This document shows positions 58,879 to 64,000 of a stretch of 64,000 bases of DNA, piece after piece. The DNA is from Candidatus Eiseniibacteriota bacterium. Its GTDB lineage: Bacteria; Eisenbacteria; RBG-16-71-46; CAIMUX01. Location of the stretch: positions 34,858 through 98,857 of the forward strand of contig JADJQY010000017.1 in the NCBI GenBank assembly GCA_016712505.1. The letters run 5' to 3'. The notes beneath the pieces are model-generated. The model worked only from the letters and a program-made list of their open reading frames with translations, did no database searches and was not told where the DNA came from. Each line of letters begins with the position of its first letter. Position 1 is the stretch's first letter. The position numbers were made by a program, and so were the translations under genes.

Positions 58879-60711
58879 ATGAGACCTACTTCCTGGCTCG
58901 CGGGGCTCCTGCTCCTGGTCGGGGCTGAGTCCTCCCTCGCGTTGAAATGCAGCGCGAACACCGTCGCTCCGCAGAATCCGGGAGACTGCCTCTCGATCGG
59001 AACCACCTGCGTCGAGGTGCCGGTGACCATCGCGCGGACCGACAACACCCACCTGCGCGGGTTCAGCGTCACCTTCACCCTCTCCCCCGAACTGCAACTC
59101 TGCGGCGGGAGCGGTAACCTGCTCAGCATCGTCGAGGGGGACTATCTCTCCGACGTCAATCCGAATACCCAGGTCTACCGCACCGGCACCGGCCCGACCT
59201 ACACCATCGATTGCGCGATCCTCGGCACTCCCTGCGGCGCAGATGCCGCGAGCGGCACGCTTTTCGCCATCCAGGTGGAGCGGACGGTGCCGACCGGGAC
59301 CGGCACGGTCACGATCAACTCCCTGCGGCTCCGGGATTGCAGCAATGGGACGATCGCCAGCGCAATCGGTGGCCCGGCGGCGGTCACGATCGACGCGGTG
59401 GCCCCGGTTGCGGTCAGCAACCTCGCCACCACCCAGGACAAGACGGCCAACGGAGGCGACGGCCTGACCGACATCGTGGTGAACTTCACCCCGCCGGGAG
59501 ACGCCGCGGTGGTCGAGGTCTACCGCAAAGGGTTCGGAAGCTACCCTGAGTACGACGACTGCGGCGCGACCGCACCCGCGGTGCCCGGCTATCCTCCGGC
59601 GGGATGGACCTTGACTGGCGTCACCGCCGGCGGCCAGAGCGACCAGCCGCCGAGCCGCGACTTCTGGTACTACGCCGTCTTCACCAAGGACGCCTGCGGG
59701 AACGTTTCCTCCGCCTCCAACCTCTCCGGCGGATCTCTGAGCTACCACCTCGGGGACGTGGCCGACGGGATCAATCCCCCCCCCGCGGGGAACAACCTGG
59801 TCAACGGGCTCGACATCAGCGAACTCGGAAACCACTACGGAATCACGCTCACGCCGAGCTGCGGCAGCCCGTTCGCCTACCTCGACGTCGGCCCGACCAC
59901 CGACTTCACGGTCGACGCACGGCCGCTCTGCGATGATCTGATCGACTTCGAGGATCTGATCCTCTTCGCGATCAACTTCAACTCGGTCAGTCGGCCCGCA
60001 CCCCGCTCGCCGAGCGACGTCGCGATCAGGCCGAGCCTGCGCCTCGAACCCCTGCCGGTCACGCGGCCGGACGAGCTCCTCTACAGTCTCACCCTCTCGG
60101 GGAACCAGGGGACGGTGAAGGGCGTCCACACCATCGTGGCCTACGAGCGCGAGGCGCTCGAGCTGCTGACCGTGGAGCGGGCCGGGCTGGCGGCCGATGA
60201 TCAGGTCTTCTTCGCCCACCTCTCCGCGCAGCCGGGAACGGTGATCGACCTCGCCCGGCTCGGTCAGGGACTCGCGTTCGACGGAGACGGTCCGCTCGCG
60301 ACGCTCCGCTTCCGGGTGAAGCGCGCCGGGTGGAAGCCCAGCCTCCTCTCGGTCTCCCTGCGCGATCCGGAGAACCGGACTCCCGGGACGAAGCCGATCG
60401 AGGTCGCGCGGGAGGTTCCGGAGCCCGCAGAGCCGACCTTCGCCGTCCAGGATGCGCGGCCCAACCCGTTCACCGGGCGGACCGAGATCACGCTCCGGCT
60501 CCCGAGTGCCTCGGAGGTCGAGCTGGCGATCTACGACGCCGCCGGGCGCCAGGTCCGCCGGGCGCACTCGGGTCAGCTCGGGGCCGGCGAACACACCCTG
60601 GTCTGGGACGGAAGGACCGACCTCGGGGCTCCCGCGGGACCGGGGGTTTACTTCTACGCCCTCCGGACCGGAGGACGGGAGATCACCCGGAAGCTGCTCC
60701 TGATCAAGTAA
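58879..60711 (+). CDS. secreted protein: cohesin-like, FnIII-like, dockerin-like, cohesin-like, sorting domain
   Basis: 610 aa from ATG 58879; GTG at 58876 is equally placed for the AAGGAG. Signal peptide 1-21 (SSLA-L). This is the minimal form of the cassette without any extra head: cohesin-like 1 (22-170; GDCLSIGTTC, LQLCGG, GTPCG, LRDCSN), FnIII-like (175-287; VEVYRKGFGSYPEYDDC, FTKDACGNVS), dockerin-like (288-373; YHLGDV, NGLDISELGNHYG, YLDVGPTTD, IDFEDLILFAINF), cohesin-like 2 (386-480; YSLTLSGNQGTVKGVHTIVA) and the C-terminal domain from ARPNPFTGR to RKLLLIK. Probably exported and surface-attached. Confidence 0.85.
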   Translation: MRPTSWLAGLLLLVGAESSLALKCSANTVAPQNPGDCLSIGTTCVEVPVTIARTDNTHLRGFSVTFTLSPELQLCGGSGNLLSIVEGDYLSDVNPNTQVYRTGTGPTYTIDCAILGTPCGADAASGTLFAIQVERTVPTGTGTVTINSLRLRDCSNGTIASAIGGPAAVTIDAVAPVAVSNLATTQDKTANGGDGLTDIVVNFTPPGDAAVVEVYRKGFGSYPEYDDCGATAPAVPGYPPAGWTLTGVTAGGQSDQPPSRDFWYYAVFTKDACGNVSSASNLSGGSLSYHLGDVADGINPPPAGNNLVNGLDISELGNHYGITLTPSCGSPFAYLDVGPTTDFTVDARPLCDDLIDFEDLILFAINFNSVSRPAPRSPSDVAIRPSLRLEPLPVTRPDELLYSLTLSGNQGTVKGVHTIVAYEREALELLTVERAGLAADDQVFFAHLSAQPGTVIDLARLGQGLAFDGDGPLATLRFRVKRAGWKPSLLSVSLRDPENRTPGTKPIEVAREVPEPAEPTFAVQDARPNPFTGRTEITLRLPSASEVELAIYDAAGRQVRRAHSGQLGAGEHTLVWDGRTDLGAPAGPGVYFYALRTGGREITRKLLLIK

Positions 60712-60749
60712 GCGCAAGCCCTCGCGATCAGGCGACCTCGAGGCTCGCG

Positions 60750-60778
60750 ACGGCGGCTGCGGTTCCCGTGGCCGCCGT
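60750..60778. terminator. candidate bidirectional terminator
   Basis: ACGGCGGC (60750-60757) pairs perfectly with GCCGCCGT (60771-60778) around a 13-base loop, in the 84 bases between convergent stop codons. TCTCGTTCCC follows on the plus side. No strong T-run. Confidence 0.45.
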
Positions 60779-60795
60779 TCTCGTTCCCGGAGCGG

Positions 60796-62961
60796 CTACT
60801 TCGCCTGGTTGAGCTTCCAGTCGTAGTCGGTGAACTCGATCTTCGTCTTCGGGTCGGCCAGCGCCGACTGGAGCGGCGCGGGGGCATACTTCGCGGCGAA
60901 GGTGCGCACTCCGCCCGCCCACTGCTCGAAGTCGCTTCCATACCAGTCGAACAGCTTGGTCGCGCGGATCACCCCACCGTCGAGCGCCAGCCAGCGTCGA
61001 TCGGAGAGGGCCCGTCGACAGCTGGCATCCAGCTGGGCGTCGAGCATCTCCGCGCGGTACGCCTCCGCGGCGAGCGGCGGGCACCCGATCGAGGCGCAGT
61101 TGAGCGCGAAGTGGATCCGCGCGTCCTTCCAGCCGGGACGGATCACCTCGTTCTCGATCTCGTCGAGCGAGAGCTCGCGGCCTTCGACCTTGACCACCTT
61201 CTTCTTCCAGGGCGACTTCAGAGTGCTGCCGATCTCCTTGATGCTCTCTACCGGATAGCGACTCAAGACCAGCTCCAGCGTGGCGGCGTTGTAGAGGTTG
61301 ATCCAGAAGGCGAGCCCGGCCTTCGGTTCGAGTTTCGAGGCGACCGTCGCCTCCAGGGCGTCGACGTAGGCGCCGAGCGCCCCGCGATCGGCCGCGTTCG
61401 CATGCCAGGCGGCATACCGCACCGACTCCCCGGAGACGTAGCTGCCGAGCAATCGGTCGAACGGGGCAGACAACGGGTCGACCGGCTGCGTGGCTCCAGG
61501 CACGCCCGGCTCGATCGCCGCGAGCGCCAGCGTGACCAGTGCGCGCGCGTAGGGATGGGGCAGACGCGCCAGCTCGACCGTCTGGGGAACGGCGGCCCAG
61601 AGTTGCTCCGCCGGGGCCTGGACCGCGAGCAGCGCGCAGTCGTCCGGCGCGACCGCTGGCACCGTTCGCCAGAAGACCCCATCCCGCGGCAGGATCACCT
61701 CGGTTCCCACACTCACCCAGGCAAGCTGGCAGGCGAGGCCGTAGTCGTCCGAAACGAGATGGCGCGGCATCCGTCCGCCGAATGCGCGGCGCACCTCGGC
61801 GGCGAACGGTTCGATCGAGCGATACTCCGCCAGGCGCTCGGTCCAACGGCTCGCCGCCGAAACCCGCGCCTCCCGCGCCCCGGCCTTCGCCGCGTAGCCG
61901 CCGGGAGAAAGCTGCTCGAGCGCCGCTACCCTGCTCGGGTCGGCCATTCCGAGCGACACCAGGGTACTCGAGGCCGTGGCGATCATGAGCCCGGCCATGG
62001 TGACACGATTCCAATCGAAACGACTCGGCCAGAGCAGAACGAACGCCGGGAACATCCAGTTCTCCTTCCACTGTTGGTTGAAGATCGCTGCGGCACCGAA
62101 GACCAGCACGAAGCTCGCGGCCAGGATCGCAGTTACCCGGGTCTCCGCTAGCCCGACGGCCGGCCGGCCACGTGGGTCCGGGGCTGGCGCCACTCCAGAG
62201 CGAAGTCGGCGGACCAGCGCCGCCCCCCCGAATATGGCGCCGACCGCGAGGAGCGGACCAGCCTGAAACAGCACCGAGAGGAGCCAGATGAGCGGGCCGC
62301 GCCAGGTGGCTCCCGGGGCCACCACCTTTCCGAAGCTGAGCAGTTCCGCGACCATCGTGGTCCGGATCGCGGAGCCAACCAGCAGACAGACCGCGAGCAG
62401 GATCCCGCCCCCCAGCCACCGCCCGAGCGGCGACGCATTCCGCATCGTCGAGAGCGCCCAGAGGGCGGCAGGCACGACCAGAAACCCCGAGAGTTTTCCC
62501 GCCACCGCGACTCCGGCGTAGATGCCGACGAGCAGCGGCCGCCGTTCCAGGGTCGCGCAGACCAGGCCGAGCACCCCGACCATCAGCAGGTTGTCCGGAT
62601 GGATCACCCCGCCGACCAGCGTCTGCCACGGGGCTACCGCGAGGGCCAGCACTCCAAGTCGCCGCGCATCCCCGGATGCCCCGCGCAATCGGAGCAGACG
62701 GTCGAAGAGCCAGAGCAGGAGCAGGCCAAGCAGGAGCGCCGGGATCCGCTGCAACAGTGCGCTCCCATGGTCGAACGGACGGAGCAGGAGCTGGAGCAGG
62801 GGCGAATACGACAGCTCCGGATGGCGCGACCAGTAGACATACGCCGCCTCGTCGCGTCCCAGTCCCGGCAGGCAAGCGATCGGCAAACGCAGCAGCAGCG
62901 CGATCACCACTCCGGCCAGGAGCGGGGCGGACCATACGTCTCGCTGCTGCACAACCGTCAC
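60796..62961 (-). CDS. GT39-like membrane glycosyltransferase fused to DUF547 domain
   Basis: 721 aa from GTG 62961, chosen for GGAGAG five bases upstream; a TTG at 63042 would be the longest frame. The N-terminal ~400 residues have 8-10 membrane helices and the GT-C acidic motif GLGRDEAAYVYWSRHPELSY, then VIHPDNLLMVGVLGL, as in ArnT/PMT-like enzymes. The C-terminal ~230 residues match DUF547: LAFWINLYNAATLELVL, KEIGSTLKSPWKKKVV, LSLDEIENEVIRPGW, IHFALNCASIGCPPL and FDWYGSDF. DUF547 proteins are usually stand-alone. The fusion is continuous, with no stop or frame break seen. Function unknown, probably envelope glycan modification. Confidence 0.8.
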   Translation of the reverse strand: MTVVQQRDVWSAPLLAGVVIALLLRLPIACLPGLGRDEAAYVYWSRHPELSYSPLLQLLLRPFDHGSALLQRIPALLLGLLLLWLFDRLLRLRGASGDARRLGVLALAVAPWQTLVGGVIHPDNLLMVGVLGLVCATLERRPLLVGIYAGVAVAGKLSGFLVVPAALWALSTMRNASPLGRWLGGGILLAVCLLVGSAIRTTMVAELLSFGKVVAPGATWRGPLIWLLSVLFQAGPLLAVGAIFGGAALVRRLRSGVAPAPDPRGRPAVGLAETRVTAILAASFVLVFGAAAIFNQQWKENWMFPAFVLLWPSRFDWNRVTMAGLMIATASSTLVSLGMADPSRVAALEQLSPGGYAAKAGAREARVSAASRWTERLAEYRSIEPFAAEVRRAFGGRMPRHLVSDDYGLACQLAWVSVGTEVILPRDGVFWRTVPAVAPDDCALLAVQAPAEQLWAAVPQTVELARLPHPYARALVTLALAAIEPGVPGATQPVDPLSAPFDRLLGSYVSGESVRYAAWHANAADRGALGAYVDALEATVASKLEPKAGLAFWINLYNAATLELVLSRYPVESIKEIGSTLKSPWKKKVVKVEGRELSLDEIENEVIRPGWKDARIHFALNCASIGCPPLAAEAYRAEMLDAQLDASCRRALSDRRWLALDGGVIRATKLFDWYGSDFEQWAGGVRTFAAKYAPAPLQSALADPKTKIEFTDYDWKLNQAK

Positions 62962-63123
62962 CTGAACTCTCCGCGGTGAAAGATCGTCGCGCGGTCCGGC
63001 GCGGCGGCGGGCAACGCTATCAGGCAAACGCGATGCGGTCAAAGCCGGGGAGCCAATTCCGCCCCCCCGCCGACCCGGGATCCGCTACCATGGCACATCC
63101 CCATCTCGCTGCCCGGAGGAATC

Positions 63124-64000
63124 GTGGACCGTCAAAGACTGCAGCACTTCCTCCTGGTCTTGGCCTGCGGGATCATCCTCGCCGCGGTCTCCAGAGTCGC
63201 CGACGAGGAAACCCGTCATCGGTTCCTCGCGTGGACCCTCGGCGGCTACGTGGGGTTTCTCCTCTGCGCCGCAGTGGTGCGTAGGCAGCTGCGCCACCGT
63301 CGCGAGCTGGCCCGGATGGCGCCGGGGCAGAGCCAGGCGGCGGAAACGCAGACGCCCCGAAACCAGGGGGGCGAGAGCGTACCGATCCGTTCGCTCTTTC
63401 TCCTCGGTGACGACCGTCCGGACCTTGTCTCGATCGATGATCACGGCACGCTGCAAGGTTGGTCCCGCGCGGACGGGAGCCTGCTCGGTAGCGGGTACCC
63501 CGGCCGCGACTCCGCCTTCACGATCCTGCTCGCGCCGACTGAACGACACCTCCTGGCGATCTCCTGGGACGGCCAGCTCCGCGCCTTCGACCTCGAGGCC
63601 GGCTCCGCTCGTACCTGGGGTGACCGCGTCCCGTACGACCCCTCGTACCTGCACCTGCTCCGCGAGACCACCTGGGTCGGATACGCGGAGGAGACTCGCT
63701 TCCGCCTGCTCAACTGGAGCACCGGCCTCGAGTGGGAAGCGATCGACCAGCATCGCGGGCCGATCACTTCGATCGCCTCCACCCGGGGCTTGCCGCTCTT
63801 CGCCACCGGAGCCCGAGACGGCACGATTCGCGTCTGGGACCCGCTCGCCCGGACGGAGCCGCGGATCTTCTCCGGCCACGAGTACGACATCCCCGCGATC
63901 GCCATGGACCGGACGCAGAACGTGATCGCGGGGAGTGCCGCCTCCGGCGAGATCTTCGTCTGGGATCTGGACTCCGCGCTCCTCAGGCGGCGGTTGCCGG
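63124..64000 (+). CDS. membrane-anchored WD40-repeat-like protein (partial, runs off window)
   Basis: At least 292 aa, open to the window end. GTG 63124 has GGAGG four bases upstream. Two hydrophobic helices (FLLVLACGIILAAVS, FLAWTLGGYVGFLLCAAVV) are followed by a charged linker and propeller blades. The last two are WD40-like: PLFATGARDGTIRVWDPL and NVIAGSAASGEIFVWDLD. Earlier blades are more degenerate (LLAISWDGQLRAFDLEAG). The propeller probably serves as a protein-binding platform at the membrane. It is divergent from the GT39-DUF547 gene with about 160 bases between the starts. The C-terminus and any sorting domain are outside the window. Confidence 0.75.
   Translation, partial: MDRQRLQHFLLVLACGIILAAVSRVADEETRHRFLAWTLGGYVGFLLCAAVVRRQLRHRRELARMAPGQSQAAETQTPRNQGGESVPIRSLFLLGDDRPDLVSIDDHGTLQGWSRADGSLLGSGYPGRDSAFTILLAPTERHLLAISWDGQLRAFDLEAGSARTWGDRVPYDPSYLHLLRETTWVGYAEETRFRLLNWSTGLEWEAIDQHRGPITSIASTRGLPLFATGARDGTIRVWDPLARTEPRIFSGHEYDIPAIAMDRTQNVIAGSAASGEIFVWDLDSALLRRRLP

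Noticed and set aside
50451..60717. Minus-strand open frames of 750-1317 codons opposite the surface-protein cluster
   Set aside because: Same antisense effect of third-position GC; no domain, signal or ribosome site.

Overview
High-GC bacterial chromosome (roughly two-thirds G+C by eye) with dense, mostly short operons. No rRNA, tRNA, replicon or phage marker was seen. Many secreted proteins end in an Ig-like 'FlgD/T9SS type A' C-terminal domain (NPF...IYD-x-x-GR...GVY...RKLLL-K/R). There is also an ABC-permease/M1-peptidase fusion, dockerin-like and cohesin-like modules, and large subtilases. Together these suggest an uncultured FCB-group lineage, for example Candidatus Eisenbacteria or a relative. 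That placement is inference, because no taxonomic marker gene is present.

Layout. 1-3.1 kb: arsenosugar radical-SAM gene arsS, an ArsR/DUF2087 regulator and a ThrE-like exporter. 3.1-10.4 kb: small secreted protein, acetyl-CoA synthetase, a secreted Asp-rich repeat protein and a uvrA-family gene. 10.4-15.1 kb: ABC ATPase plus a permease fused to an M1 aminopeptidase. 15.4-17.8 kb: Tat-type flavin amine oxidase and an EamA transporter. 18-22.6 kb: a lower-GC block with a secreted beta-propeller protein and a membrane glycosyltransferase. 22.7-25.9 kb: solute-binding lipoprotein and aroC with low-complexity inserts. 25.9-29 kb: GAF histidine kinase and a REC-SpoIIE phosphatase. 29.2-35.3 kb: two tandem paralogous secreted subtilases. 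35.3-41.9 kb: an accessory zone with three short G/C-rich tandem arrays, a TPR-sigma54 activator, a small secreted peptide, an IS481 remnant and a DUF222-HNH nuclease. 41.9-45.4 kb: GNAT, CorA and a TMTC-like TPR membrane protein. 45.4-49.8 kb (minus): HNH nuclease, DNA methyltransferase, toroid-fold protein and a flippase-like membrane protein. 50.5-60.7 kb: four consecutive secreted modular proteins. 60.8-64 kb: a GT39-DUF547 fusion and a divergent WD40-like membrane protein running off the window.

The most interesting unit is 50.5-60.7 kb. Three of its four proteins carry the same ordered cassette: cysteine-rich cohesin-like module, Cys-containing FnIII-like module, dockerin-like double EF-hand, second cohesin-like module, C-terminal sorting-type domain. 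Each has a different N-terminal head (beta-helix, jelly-roll or none), and the fourth protein is a short cohesin-like + CTD unit. This looks like a self-contained set of parts for a calcium-dependent surface assembly.

Four genes (amine oxidase, propeller protein, histidine kinase, phosphatase) are each interrupted by what looks like exactly one missing base. Adding one base restores a full-length family-like protein in every case. Base-calling or assembly error is the simplest explanation, so I treat them as genes rather than as decayed pseudogenes.
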